This document shows positions 1 to 12,356 of a stretch of 64,000 nt of DNA, piece by piece. A model generated the notes under the pieces. It was not told where the DNA came from, made no database searches, and saw only the letters and a list, made by a program, of their open reading frames with translations. A program made the position numbers and the translations under genes. Position 1 is the first letter of the stretch. Every line of letters begins with the position of its first letter. Source of the stretch: Chinchilla lanigera (lineage: Eukaryota; Chordata; Mammalia; Rodentia; Chinchillidae); contig NW_004955460.1 of NCBI RefSeq assembly GCF_000276665.1, positions 3,984,571 through 4,048,570 of the forward strand, written 5' to 3'.

Positions 1-186
1 ATCCTCCTGCCTCAGCCCTCCCCAGTTCTGGGATTACAGGCTTGCACCACCATGCCTGGCTATCCCTAGGTTTTTAAAAAATTTTTTTTTTAATTTTGAG
101 AAAAGCTCTTACTAATTTCCTAAATTATCCAGGCTGGTCTTGCATTTGCAGACCTCTTGCCTTAATCTCCCAGAGTGCTGTAATTA
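1..186 (-). repeat. B1-type SINE fragments, two in tandem
   Basis: The reverse complement of the B1/Alu head (GGGATTACAG, CCTCAGCC) is present at 1-66, cut by the window start. After a T-rich stretch comes a second, diverged reverse B1 (CCAGGCTGG, CCCAGAGTGCTG) at about 95-186. Confidence 0.8.
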
Positions 187-2920
187 AACAGCAAAGAATC
201 ATGTAGTAATACAATAATAGTAATAATAATAATAATCTTAAATCATAACATAAAATGCTAATGTAATTGCTTCCTGGGGCCACTACTTTGGATGCCCACA
301 GGGCTCAAGCTCCTCTAGCAAGTTGATGTCCTGGAGTTAGGTCCTTGTGTCAGACCTCAGGTTAGTGCAGCCTTCCTTTGGGTGCTGACTACTTTCTTCT
401 CTAAGGTCCTCTCCCCTGAATGCGGAGCACTGTCAACACAAGCCGTAGTGTGGCGGGCAAGCTGTTAAGCTGGGATAACAAGGAGTTCTCTGCGTCTGGA
501 GTACCAGAGCTTACACAGTAATTTTGAAGCTTAGCTTTTTTAAATGCAGGTTTCAAGATGATCTCCTGCCATCTCAATTTACTCCTATGTAAGAGGATTC
601 TAATGAACTCTCCGTGGGTGAGAGGCTCGGCCCTGCAGTCCTCTCCTGTGGGGACAGTTTCTGCCACCTGGTTGTGAACTGTCTTTATGGCGCCTGTGTG
701 GGAAAGACGCCCAGGGAGGGAGGTGAGTTTCACCTTGGCAATTTCTCTCCCAGCTGAATGACTATAAACACTGGATGCCACAACCCACCTCCAGTTCCCT
801 GTGTCCAGTGTGTGTGACACCATTAGCACCATTAGCAGCTGTGGTGTGGGCCCAGGGTACAACATCAAGTAGATTAAAGTGTCCCTCTGCACAGGAAGGT
901 GAGGCCTTGTCTGGGTGCACGAGGCAGGGCAGGGCTGGAAGCTTCGGTGGGGATGCTAGACACCAGCCCTTCAGGGGTGTCAGTGCATGGATACGATCAA
1001 TGTGCTAAGTGGCTTTTGTCTGCCTTTAATTTCTCTTTCCATTTCCAAAAAGCTCATTGGGAATGTGTGCTCTCATGCCCAAAAGAAGAAAAGCCTAGTG
1101 TTTGAATACAACTGCTTGTCCTAGCTTTGGTTTTTACCATGTTGAGTTTCTTCAGAAAACTGGAAGAAGAAAAGGAGGAAGAGGAAAAAGTACAGAAGAA
1201 GGAAGAGCAAGAGGAGAAAGAGGAAAGGGAGAGGGAAGAGATGAAGGAAGAGGAGACAGAGAGAGGTATGTGTTTTTTGGGGAAAAGGACAGACATATGC
1301 AAAGCAGAGAAGAGAGAGAGAGGCCTGATCCTTGGCTCTTGAACTTCAAGGTCAATCAGCTTTTCTGTTTCTGAGCGAAATTGTGGGACCACCTGGCTTT
1401 AGAAGACTACGCAAGTTTGGGTTGTGAGGCTACTCCTGACCAGCATGGAGGACAGAAGAACAGAAGTGTGTCTCCAAATATTTTCTCTATCAAAGCTCCT
1501 GGGGCCTTTATACCACCATGGGATGGAAAAACATTCCTACTGGTGACCAACAGCCCCAGTGTTAGGTTTGATTTGATTTAACAAGATAAAGACAGAGACT
1601 TGTACATGTATGAAAGTCTGTGGGATCCAATTCATCCTCACCGCTGGTAAACCACACACAGCGGGAAAGGCCCTGGGCTATGGGATGTCAGCCCAGCTGA
1701 AGAGCCAATACTTCCTCTTGTAAAAGTTTTTAGTTGAAGAAACCTACAAAGAGGAGTGTAAAGAGTGTTACTTTATAGATGACAAAGAAATTCCATTGCC
1801 ATGAATATTGCAGGTCACTGCTTTGGGGAGGGAAAATCTTTGTTTTATTTTAAGATTTTCAGTAGGGTTTATTCTAAGGGTTAGAAGGCTCAGGAGAGTC
1901 AGGTCTTCCAGACAAATGCATTTGCCTCACCGAAACACATTTGCGATAGCTTTGCAACAATGGCCTAGAGACTACTCTCAATTCACATTGGACTTTAAAA
2001 AAATATATATTTTTTTATCCTATTTTGAAAATGGACCAGGTTTGGGGCACTAATTCACACAACTACCACACCCACTCCTTCTGCCCAGAGAGTAGGAGAA
2101 TGAATGGGTCAATCAGCTGACATATTTCCATCCAATTTCAAGGATAGAATGTGTTCATTTTCTGACTAATGGCATGTCATTTTGCGGGAGCCTTTGGTCG
2201 CGAATTAATCCTGGAATCAAAACAGATTTTCCAGGGAGCAATCTTCCATCAAGTATTGATTTTTTTACACTCATGGAGTCTGTACTCCCTAATTTAACCT
2301 GACAATGATTCTGCACAATGGCTTGGGAGCATCTTGGCGGCTCACTGAAGGAACTTTTACTGTCTTTTCTTTCTGCAAAGTAGAAGGGAAAACAACCCAC
2401 CCCAGCTAGCCCACTCAGTCACTGGGGGGCACTTAGGACTTGATGCTTCACTTCTGGTGATTTGGAACAGGCAGAATGCTGCCTTCTAACTTTTAAAGCT
2501 GTGCTGGGAGGAAAAGCTTTGCCTCACAGAAAACTTGTTCAAAGGAACATATTTTTTAAGCTGCCAATATTACACAAATCTGTAATATATTGCTCAGTCA
2601 TGGCCAATGTTTTCAAATGATACCATCTTGCTCTGTCCACCAAAGATAAGAAAGTGGAAAATACTTTAGGAAAGAGAGGCTTTGGTGTCTGAATTTCAGT
2701 AAACTTCTTGCTTTTTTCCCTACTATTGTCTCAAAGGCATTTTTTGGATACCTTCATTCCTTGATCCCTATCTGATCCCTTGAACATAGTAAACATTTCT
2801 GAGTTGTCCTAGGCTTTAAAGGCGACATCTGAGAGCTGCGTTACACAGGGTACAGATTTTCCAGGGAGCAATCAAGGATTTTAGGGTTAGGAAAGTATAG
2901 ATAAAATGAGTACATTTTAG
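187..2920. other. Intergenic, mostly unique sequence
   Basis: An AAT-rich run lies at about 213-236 and a long purine tract at 1,156-1,325. A 22-base segment at 2,222-2,243 recurs exactly at 2,852-2,873. Otherwise no gene or repeat family is recognised. Confidence 0.6.
1156..1325. repeat. Polypurine (GA-rich) low-complexity tract
   Basis: The plus strand is dominated by GAA/GAG/AGG runs from 1,156 to 1,265 and again at 1,305-1,322. Open frames across it are Glu/Lys-rich only because of this composition. Confidence 0.85.
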
Positions 2921-3177
2921 ACAAAGGAAATGTGATATATCCAATGGAATATTATTCATCCATAAAGAAGAATGAAATTCTGCTGTTTATGTCAATGTGG
3001 ATGGAACTCGAGATCATTATGTTAAATGAAATCAGCCAGGCACAGACACACAAATACTGCATGTTGTCATTCATATGTGGAAGTTAAAAAAGTTGGTTTC
3101 ATAGAAGCAGAGAGTACAATAGTGGTTACTAGAGGTTGGGAAGGGGAAAAGGATAGGGAGAGATCATAAAACAAGGA

Positions 3178-3325
3178 CTGCTGGGCATGGTGGCACCTGC
3201 TTATAATCCCAACACTCAGGAGGCTGAGGCAGGAAGATTGTTGTGAGTTTGAGACCAGCCTGGGCTACAAAGTAAGCTCAAGGCCAGCCTGAACTGCACA
3301 GCAAGAACCTGTCTTAAAAAGACAA
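3178..3325 (+). mobile_element. B1 SINE
   Basis: Forward B1: CTGGGCATGGTGGCACCTGC, then GGAGGCTGAGGCAGGAAGAT and CCAGCCTGGGCTACA, ending in an A-rich tail. It sits inside the L1 3' end. Confidence 0.9.
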
Positions 3326-3451
3326 AAACAATAACAACAACAAAACAACCCAAAAGCTTCCCCCCAAAACAAGGACCAAAATATGGTTGCATGGGGGTAT
3401 AAGTTTTGATGTTCCTTAGCATAGTAGGGTAATTATAGTTCACAACATTTG

Positions 3452-3690
3452 TATTGGTCAGGGTTCTTCAGAAGACCAAGGGATGGTTTAGATTGGCTAC
3501 CAGGATCAGAGGCTGGGTAGACCCACAGTGGCTGTCTGCAGGGTGAAGAGTCACAGGATCCACCAGTGCTCAGTCCAAGAAGCTGGAAGCCTCAGAATAA
3601 GAGGGACCAACATTGTACCCCCTGTTGGAGGCTAAAGGCCTGGAAGCCCCCTGGAGAGTGACAGGTGTGAGCCCACATAACAACAGGAAG
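3452..3690 (-). mobile_element. LTR-like insert in the L1 3' end
   Basis: It starts TTGGTCAGGGTTCTTCAGA and carries CACAGGATCCACCAG and CCCCTGGAGAGTGACAGG, a repeat type seen widely in mammals as LTR-like sequence. The family name is uncertain. L1 sequence resumes after it. Confidence 0.5.
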
Positions 3691-3862
3691 AGAGAAGTAT
3701 GAAGGCTTCCAACACAAAGAAATGGCAAATATTTCAGGAAAGGAAAATGTTAATTACCCTGACTCGATCATTATACATTATTATACATCATATACATACT
3801 TTGAATTATCACACTGTACCCCCAACATGTACAATTATCTTACATCAGTAAAAAATAAAAAG

Positions 3863-4302
3863 TAGATTTCATCTATGGCACAGAGTACAAACTGTGGAAA
3901 ATGTGGATGAATATCAGTGTGGCAGAGTGAGAATGTGGAGCAAATACAAGGCCACATCTATTTGGGGACTATCAGAGAGAACTTCATAGTGAAAAAGACA
4001 TCTAAGTTGGATTTCAAAGGATGTATGTCAGAGACCATTAATAAATGCTTGCTGAATATCTGCCTGCTCCCCTGCTCTTCCCAGATTCTATGACCCATCC
4101 TGGCCAATGGTTAGGATTCTATGACCCATCCTGGCCAACCGCTAAAGAGTAGAGGAGATAGAGTCACTTTTGGAGTGGGAGGCAGCTGTGAATTGGACTT
4201 TGTGTGAACAAAACACAAACTTTGACCTTACATAATCTCTGAGCAATCTGTGTTTATGGGATATCACAACATAGATTAAGAAACAAATGCAAATGGGTTG
4301 GA
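3863..4302. other. Intergenic; possible L2 remnant and a short tandem duplication
   Basis: ATTAATAAATGCTTGCTGAAT near 4,038 looks like an L2/MIR tail. A 24-base segment at 4,084 is repeated exactly at 4,115. Confidence 0.4.
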
Positions 4303-4412
4303 TTGGGCTTGGGATATAGCTCAGTGATGCAGCACCTGCCTGGCAAGTGCAAGGTCCTGAGTTTGATTCCGGGTACAAAAAACAAAACAAAACAAAACAA
4401 ACAAACAAAAAA
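4303..4412 (+). mobile_element. ID SINE with A-rich tail
   Basis: tRNA-derived: GGGATATAGCTCAGTGATGC (A box), then GCCTGGCAAG and GAGTTTGATTCCGGGTAC (B box), followed by an AAAC-rich tail. Confidence 0.9.
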
Positions 4413-7400
4413 GGACAAACAGGTAGGATTGTTGAATAAAAAGTGACACCAAAACCCAGAGTGATGTAATTAAGAATTTTGATGGATCTAGGAGCACTGA
4501 GTTCATAAAAAGTAAGTGTGTGCTTAAGTAGTTCATAGAAAGCAATGGCAGGTTTTAAGGGAAGTTGAATGACCTTATACCTACTGAGATACTGTTGGGG
4601 AAGAGGACATGTACATTTATTACAGATAGAGGGTAAAATCAATAAGCTAGTTGAATGATGCACTGAACAGTCTAAGTGAGTCCTGAACATAGACACCCTA
4701 ACAGATGAGTGTGGTGGGAAGTCATATCCTTTGGTTCAGTATCTTCAACTTAGATAAGAATAAAATTATCATTAATGCATCAGCTTAATAGGAGAAGTAC
4801 AAGGAGAATTCTGGCCCTTGAGGAACTTTATGATCCTGTTGGGAAAGGAATTCCAAGCCCTGTATGGAGGGAAGATGGACGGAGAGTGGAGAGTGATCAG
4901 CACTGAGGACCGCACCTTTCTGAAATCTGAGAGCTGGGGCTAAGAGGAAATGAGAGTACTAGGCTGGGGAAGAGAGACAGGCTGATTGTCCCGCTGGAGT
5001 GAATGAAGGAATAAATGAACTGAGTTGCTGGTAGACAGAAACTATGGAGCACTTGTGTGGAAACAGTGCAGATGGCCTTATCAAGAGGGAGGGGATGTGA
5101 GTAAGTGGGAAAGATGGAGACTCTCTCATCATATTCCCAGTATTAGTTGTTTCTTGTGGACCTGAAAATCTTATGAAACGTGATATGTGGCTGACCATGA
5201 TTTTGAAGAGTGGCCACCCTGCCTGTTAAATTTGAGCATTTTTTTCTTTCTCACCCATTGGTTATGCATTAGGGTGTTACTGCCTGTGACAGGCACAAAA
5301 TGATTGCAGTAGGCAATTACGTATCTCAGCCATAGCAAAAGATGGCCTTCCTTACCCATTGTGTTGCTGCCTTGTACTGCCACCCTCAGAATATTAGATT
5401 CTTCCTAGGTAAAGAGAGCATTACATTAAATGAGATCATTTATGTAATCCAGTTCTTTTAGTGTTGGCCTTTGATACATTCTTAATCATGGATAACAATA
5501 TTCCTAATCTATTGTTTGCTCTTGGTTGATGATAAAAAATGTAAAAATTGACTCTGTCTTAAACTATTTCAGCTCATGTTCATTTGTCTTGTTATCCAAA
5601 GTCCCAAACTGTTAAGGACAAAGCCATTGCTATCATTTATTACTTTTAACAAAGTAAAAGTTTTATTAATTTTATTTTCTTACTTTCTTTACTTTTTCCA
5701 TTCTTCTGTCATGAGAGTAAAGGAGCTGTATCAGCATGCTCCACAAAGAAGCAACGTATATACCAACTTGTGTTCCATAACTTTTTGGAATTAAAATATT
5801 TTACAAATAGGCAAAATACTTCAACCACTATTTTGGACAATACTTAGCTATCGTCCTCCTATTTGTCTCAGAGCCAAGAGTCTGTACTGTTAGTTTTTTT
5901 TTTTTTTTTATACCTCTGGAGGGAAGCTGCAGTTATTACTTCTGATTCTCTTGTATTTTTATTTCAATTTAATAGGAAAATGTTCAATTAAGAAAACAGA
6001 TCAAATGTCATCTAAACAAACGAACAGTGTAGAATGAGTTTTGAGGAGGTTAAACTCTTAAGTTGTAACAAATGGTCATAAAAAATCCCCTGTGTTTGAG
6101 GTAGTGATTAAAATAGCACATTTCAACAGTTTAACATAGATGTTGTTTTGGGAGAAACTCTTTGTTTTTTCTTTTCTACAAATTAAAGAAAACTGCTGTT
6201 CAGTTGAAAGAATGCCACCTTTTTTTCTTCCCTTTTCCCTTTCAAAGTGTGTTAACAATCTTTGCTGCACACCATTATAAAATGCTCTATGATATGCAAG
6301 TGCCATAGAGGTAAATTGCACTTTCTATAAAAATTCCTAACTTTCTCCTTTTAAAAAACGTATCACTGATTCCATTGCACAGAAATATATCTAGACTTGA
6401 GTGACACCACTTTCTGATTCTCAAAAGACAGAAACATTTTATCATATTTGTAGTTTGAGCCGCTTTTTTGGAACCAGTCTTCAAAACAGTGAGAGCAGCT
6501 AATTATTCCTCTGAACCTACAGGGTGCAAGAGTTTTGCAGAAAGTAAACTCTAGTTATTATCGATTTGCTTATTTCCCCCTTATCCCTAGGTATGAGTGC
6601 TTGTCAGAGACTGCATGTGGCAAGTCATCCCCACTGCCCAGGCAGACCCTCCACTTTGAGAAATTCTAGAAATCTCTGGAAGCCAACAACCCAGAGAAGT
6701 CTTACCGTGGGCATCAATAGAAGGGAGACCTTATGCTGATGAATCTGAGAGTGAAAGCTTATGTGGTTGAATGAGAAGCAAATAGCAAAAATAAGTCACT
6801 GCTTGGACTTTTCCCCCTTTTCCCTCCCCTCCCCTCCACTTCCCTTCCCTTCCCTCCTACTTCCTCTTTCCTCTTTTTTTTTTTTTTCTTTTTTTTGAAA
6901 CAGGATCTCACTATCTTGCTTACTGGCCACAAACTCCAAGGCTAAAGCAATTCTCCTCCCCAAAGATACCAAGAAATGACTGTACTTGGATAAAATACAG
7001 AAATCCAAAGAAAAATATAATGGCCCATAATTAGACCTCAGTTACAGCAAAAATGGATTAAAACAATACTCCAGTTTCCTTCTGTGGGTCTAATAAGAAG
7101 TGGGCTGGTTTATCTTTATTGTCTGGGCATTTAGAACAGAGACCTGTTTCCTGAATAGAGAGCTGTGTGTTTTTTCTGCTTTCTGAACATCTGCAGCAAG
7201 GACTCCCAAATGGTAGTTGGTAGAAACTAATTATATTTAGATTGTTGAATTAAAAAAAAAAAAAACAGGTAGTAAAAGTGCCATTGTGGATGAAAGCCCA
7301 GAATCAGTTGGATTATGTTTCAATTAATTTTATTCTGTTGTGAGAGAAATGAGGTTTTCTCTTTGAGTTGTGACACTGGAAAATAACATTTAAAGCACAT

Positions 7401-7782
7401 TAACACATAGAAGTAATTTGCATAGTTCAGAGAAAGGAAGAATCAAAGCTTTGTATTTTATTCTGATTTGGTGCTTTTTGTTTGAGAACTGTGGTTTAAA
7501 ACGTGGGGTTTGTTTTGTCGATTCAGGCTGTTTTGATCACTGTTCTGTAAAAGGTTCCTCTGTGCTCATGAAGTGGTAAGAAGTGATCATGTGAAATGAT
7601 GAGACTTAAAGTCCTGTATAAAAATGGTGTAGCCACACAATAGTAAATATTTAAAAATTTCCAGAGGTCTACATTATTAACAAGAAGAGATGAGCACCTG
7701 TGAAATACATTTAAAAAAGGCATAATGGACAAACTCTTCAGTCTACCAGAAATAAACCAAGCCTTATAGTAAATGTACATAA
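4413..7782. other. Intergenic, mostly unique sequence
   Basis: A pyrimidine-rich stretch at 6,810-6,892 is followed by a reverse B1 fragment at about 6,893-6,965 (GAAACAGGATCTCAC). An A-run lies at 7,252-7,265. No coding signal is seen: the long reverse frame at 4,142-4,696 runs through the ID element and has no recognisable domain. Confidence 0.6.
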
Positions 7783-7905
7783 AACAGGGGCTGGGGATTT
7801 AGCTCAGAGGCACAGCGCCTGCCTGGCAAGCACGAGGTCATGAGTTTGATTCCCGGTACTGGAAAAAAACAACAAACAAACAAACAAACAAAAATATATA
7901 TACAT
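7783..7905 (+). mobile_element. ID SINE with AAAC-rich tail
   Basis: GGGGCTGGGGATTTAGCTCA, then GCGCCTGCCTGGCAAGCACG and GAGTTTGATTCCCGGTACTG, ending in an A/C-rich tail. Confidence 0.92.
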
Positions 7906-8785
7906 AAAATCTTTGCAAACAGCGGGCCCTAAGATGTTTGCATTTTTAATTGGAGGGTTTTGGATCCCGTCTTATCAAATAAAAATTTCCTAACAAAATT
8001 TGGTTGAGTTGAGCAAAATGTCTGATGTGCAGTGAGAAAAACAAGAATCTCAAATGTTAGAAAGAAATCATCTCTGTGGATTTAATTGCCATTGACAGAG
8101 AAAGGCCATTGGGCTGGAAAGGTAATCAGTGTTCAGTCAAAAAGCATTATATACTTTGAAATTAAGGAGAAAAATTCTATTAAGTTAAAACAGCTGGAAA
8201 ATGAAATCTAATAAAGAAAATATTTAATTTAAATGATTATTTTATTTTATTATCTTTTTGGTCAGTGAACTTTTTCACTATAAATGTATGACTCATCTAT
8301 CACTTGTCTAGCTCAGGTAGAAATTGATATTTATTGATAAATGTCAATCTTGAGAGAAAAAAAATAATGGACTTGCTGCTTTTAAATTTATTGTCTTCCC
8401 ATACCAGTCCATGTTTTTTTCCCCACTACTTAAGAACTCTATTTCATTTTGCCTACGTGTCCAGGAAAGCTGTTCCTTGGGGGACATTTCGATCCAGTAG
8501 TTCACTTTTAAAGGGATTCAGACAACTTCCACCATGGGACAGCTCTGTTCTCTTCCTCAGTTGGACCTCAGTTCAAATGAGCAACTTGTCCCTTCCCCTA
8601 AACTGGAGCTGCCCTGTGACTTGGTTTTGTGTTTATGAAGCTTACTATTTTATTTTGTTTTCCTTGCTTTTTACTGTCCTTTCAAAGCCCAGTCCTCTAT
8701 CCTATCGGTTGAGCATTCCTGCCCAACCCATAACCCTCATAGCATATTCATGGATCTAAGGTCTTAGGTCACAGTTAGTTCAGCT
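7906..8785. other. Intergenic, AT-rich unique sequence
   Basis: Nothing recognisable. A 141-codon open frame at 8,334-8,759 (plus) shows no domain and no codon structure. Confidence 0.5.
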
Positions 8786-9080
8786 ATTGTCTTAGTCCAT
8801 TTGGGCTTCTATGATAAAATATCCAAGACCAGGTAGTTTATTGAGAACAGAAATTCCTGTCTCACCACTCCAGAGACCAGGGAATTCCAAATTCAAGGAG
8901 CCAGCAGATTCAGTGTCTAACAAGCACTGCTTTCTGCTTTCAAGATGGCAGCTTATATCTACGTCTTCACATAGTGAAGGTCCAAGGAGCAAAAATGGAC
9001 AAATGCTCCTTCATACCTGCTTGGTAAAACCACTAATCCCATTCATGAGGGCTTCCCCATCATTCTTGTGGCAGGGACAA
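8786..9080 (-). mobile_element. MaLR-type LTR fragment (MST/MLT-like)
   Basis: It begins TTGTCTTAGTCCATTTGGGC, then TGATAAAATATCCAAGACCA and GTAGTTTATTGAGAACAG, the reverse complement of the 3' end of MaLR LTRs. Confidence 0.7.
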
Positions 9081-9845
9081 TCGTCAAGAATTTAGCCTGA
9101 AGTGTTTAAAGATGAGAAAAGAAACTGTGGGTGGCTGTATATCACAGCCTTTATTTTCTTTGTGAAGCAGGAGGCAAATTCAGTGACTCTCTAGAGGTGA
9201 GGTGAAGATGTAGAAAAGTAGAAAACTGTAATGCAGTTCATTGCAGCTTTTCTCTCCTTCTTCAGTCCGTCACCAGTCCCTAAAAAAGTCCCACAATTAT
9301 TTCAGGAGTCACCAGAGTGTCTCTCACAGACTCAGGGACACATCTGCACCCCCTGCTGCTTCAAATGGTCAAGATCTCGGTCATGCCAACTTGGCACCAT
9401 GCATACTGTCATGGTCATGGGTGGTTGTTGCTCCATGACCATTTTCAAAGCCCTCTCTTTTGACCTCAGGCAGCTTTTCTTGGCTACTGCTCCCTCACCT
9501 AGAAGTTTCCTGCTTTTTAATCCTCTCTGTTAGTGTGCTACCTAGCTATTACTCACATCTTGATGAGCTTTAATATGAAGAGAAAGTTCTATTAATGTTT
9601 ACTCCCAGCTTGCTTTCTCACTCATATACAGATAAACACATGGGCCTGGCTTATGTACACTTTTGAATAAGAGCTATCTTGCTGTGTTTAGAATCCTTGC
9701 TGATGCTCCATTGATTAAAACTCTGTTACTAGCTCAACATCACTACACTATTTTGTGAGGGAGTTCTGTTTTGAAAGGATCTGTAGATTCCATTTAGACT
9801 ACTGTGTAGTCTAAATCTTGGCTATCAATGCAGCCTATGTTTCCA
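9081..9845. other. Intergenic, nothing recognised
   Basis: Unique-looking sequence; the short open frames show no domain. Confidence 0.5.
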
Positions 9846-10175
9846 TATATATTGCCTTTCCTGTCACTAGGATACAACACTTGATACCTACAGTTTAAAG
9901 GAGGACAGGCTTAATTTGGATCATAGTTTCAAGAGATTCAGTCCATGGTAGGCTGGCTATAAAGCAGAAAGGGCAAGACAGAGGAGATATTCACAGTAGT
10001 CAGGCAGTAGAGCAGGGAAACACTGCCAGAAAGGATGGGGCCAGGAACCATATATAGTACCCAAGGTCACAACTCTATGACTCACTCAGATACTTCCCAA
10101 AGTGTTCTTTACTAATTCCCTAGGTAGCTCTCTAACCAATCAAGCTGACACAATTAAACTTAACCAGCATACTAC
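9846..10175 (-). mobile_element. MaLR (ORR1-like) LTR, degraded
   Basis: CTTTCCTGTCACTAGGATAC, CAGTTTAAAGGAGGACAGGC and TTCAGTCCATGGTAGGCTGG match the reverse complement of the LTR type seen repeatedly in this window (compare 12,357 and 22,790). Confidence 0.75.
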
Positions 10176-10195
10176 ACAAGAACTGATCGAAAATT

Positions 10196-10600
10196 CAGCG
10201 AATGTTTAGATGTAAGCAAAAATGTGTTGCAGTAACAGACACATTGCCAAGAATGATGGCATAAGTGTGCTTGAAGGGAGGCGGAACATTTTCAGAAGGA
10301 CTATGGCAATACATCTTTTGTTGTAATGATTTTTAAAATTTAAAAACTCACCATATGCTTTGATCAACCCCCAATGATCAAAATTTTACAGCAATTTCTG
10401 CCTTGTGGTGTGCCCTCATCCACCTTATTTATGAAACCTCACACCACGTAACATTTGGTTCTTCCTTAAAAGTCAAAATGACTGTGAAAGTTCAACATTT
10501 TTATCAATTCAAAACATGCCTGGGGGTGTTTTATGTCTTGTTAGTTACAGACTTCTACACTGAGATGTGGCTTTTTGGCTGTACAAGAGTCTTCAAAGCT
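10196..10600 (+). mobile_element. Rearranged mariner-derived element
   Basis: A short copy, with left terminal sequence joined directly to a right arm, ends at about 10,366 (TTTAAAAACTCACC...TTTGATCAAC). It is followed by a middle segment in plus orientation (GTGTGCCCTCATCCACCTTA, AAAAGTCAAAATGACTG) that corresponds to degraded transposase coding sequence. It differs in order from the complete copies, so it has been internally deleted or overlaps a second insertion. Confidence 0.65.
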
Positions 10601-10624
10601 TACTAGATTTTGTTTGTTTGTTTG

Positions 10625-10680
10625 TTTAGTTCAGAGGTCAGCAAACTATGGTCTATAGGCCAAATCTGGGGCACTATGTA
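10625..10680. mobile_element. hAT-type DNA transposon terminus (possible)
   Basis: AGTTCAGAGGTCAGCAAACT followed by GTCTATAGGCCAAATCTGG resembles the end of old mammalian hAT/Charlie-group elements. Only about 50 bases are clear. Confidence 0.45.
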
Positions 10681-11585
10681 GGGACAGTTAGGAGGAAGTA
10701 GGCAGCATAGGGCATGACCTCATGACCTGGGTAGCTCACATGGTGGAGATGATAAAGGTGATTACATACCTACTTTGCATGATGTATGTAGGGAAGGTAC
10801 CCTTTGTGAGACCTCTGCATGCATTTGCTATGTGCCCCTTGACCCCTTGAAACTTATCTCACCCCAGAAACAAAGTCTAAGACCCTGATTGGCCTAAATT
10901 ATACCAATAAGTGAAACATTTATGTTTAGAGGTAAGTTTACCTACGACAAGGCAAAGATACCAGGCCAAGAAGTTCATCTTGAGCTTCTCCTTGACATAC
11001 AATTTGTTGCTTTGTAGTCTCCCTGCCTTTGCAATATTATAAGTAAAACCTCTACTTCACTCTACTTTTGTTTACTGAGTTCCTCATTTTATGCTGGAGG
11101 GACCTTTGGTTTTGAGTCAGCCTCACTTCACCCTTTGCATTCTTCACCAAGGTGAAGAGACAAACTAGAAGATTGGAGGGTCTCTTCATGACGGGATCCC
11201 TAACCTCCCAGAGCCCCACCTGATGCAACACAAACAAAATGAGATTTATGAACTTGGCATAAGAATGATAGTTACATACCAGGAAACCTTGGGAGTAAGA
11301 AGAGTCAGGTGAGACTTGTTTTAGGATTTGGGTTTGAGGCGGGTAATACTGGGAACCATTTAGGGAACTGAGAGCTCATTCTACACTGAATGCAGTCAGG
11401 CAATGGAGCTACTCAATGATTGGAGATCTCACTGATTGTTATAAAGGAAGTAGAAGAAACAAAGTAGGATTATGATTACCATTGGTTAGGAAGTAATGGT
11501 CATTCATATATGGTAGTCCTGAGTTCTGTCCACTAGAGCAGTGAGAAAGGAAGATGGGACCTAAATAAACAAATAAAAAAACCTG
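10681..11585. other. Intergenic, nothing recognised
   Basis: No repeat family or coding signal that I can name. Confidence 0.45.
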
Positions 11586-12065
11586 GTGTATCAGTCAGGG
11601 TATTACTGGAGGAACAGATATAACACAGGATGTACAGATTATAAGAAATTACAAGATTGGCTTATGGCTGTCAGCCAGAGAGTTGTATGGGGAAGTGTGC
11701 AGAGGGTGTCTGCACAGAAGACCGAAGGAATCAGTCCAGAGTCTGGAGTTCACTGCAGAGTTCCGTGCAAGTCTGTACCAGGAGGCCAATGAGTCTGTGA
11801 CGGAAGGCTGAAGGATCCAAGGTGGAAGCCGAAGAGTCTGCACTAGAAGCCAGGAGACTAAGTCCAAGCTAAAGGTGAAGACTGGAGCTCCTCCAAAAGG
11901 AATGGAAGTACCTCTGTCCTTCTTCATTTCCCTTTTATATTATCTAGGTGATGATCCACCCTAGGGTGGTTCCTGTACACCCTAGGGTGTAGAATTGCTG
12001 GGCCAATTGCTGAGCCAAGTTTAGTTATGCTTCTAAACTTCTCAAGTTGAAATAATCAATCAACC
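11586..12065 (-). mobile_element. LTR-like repeat
   Basis: It starts GTATCAGTCAGGGTATTACT with AAGATTGGCTTATGGC. It then carries internal near-repeats of the type GTCTGGAGTTCACTGCAGAG / GTCTGTACCAGGAGGCCA and ends with CTTCTCAAGTTGAAATAATC. Same general type as 3,452-3,690. Confidence 0.5.
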
Positions 12066-12356
12066 ACTACAACTGGTGATGAACAGCTGTTGCTCCAGGC
12101 TTAAGAAAGCATTCAAAGCACATGCCTGGAACAGAGATGTATCACATTGATGAGGATATTCACAAAGACAGGGGCATGGTGGAGGATTTTCCACATGGGG
12201 GTGGGCAGTGAACAAATTGGCTCTAACCATATCAGGTCCAAAGTCACACAGCTACATGAGAATTATTCCGTTTCTCTTCCACCCCACTTCTCCTGCTCTA
12301 CTGAATACAACAATAAGCAAACAGGGCAGGGATCATAACCTGCTTTACTTGCCTTC

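Larger units (their letters stand above)
2928..3862 (+). mobile_element. Old L1 3' end, broken by later insertions
   Basis: It matches the familiar L1 3' segment: GGAATATTATTCATCC and GGATGGAACTCGAGATCATT at the start, then ATTACCCTGA...GATCATTATACA and CTGTACCCCCAACATGTACAA before the A-rich end near 3,860. It is split by a B1 at about 3,178-3,330 and by an LTR-like insert at about 3,452-3,690. Confidence 0.85.

Noticed and set aside
1127..1342. Glu/Lys-rich 71-codon forward frame
   Set aside because: It is created by the polypurine tract, not by selection for a protein.
4303..4385. tRNA-like A and B boxes
   Set aside because: The tRNA-derived promoter boxes belong to ID SINEs; there is no cloverleaf of a working tRNA gene here or at the other ID copies.
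4142..4696. 184-codon reverse open frame
   Set aside because: It runs straight through a reversed ID SINE and has no domain. It is a chance frame.
8334..8759. 141-codon forward frame
   Set aside because: Hydrophobic because the DNA is T-rich; no start context, domain or neighbouring exon.
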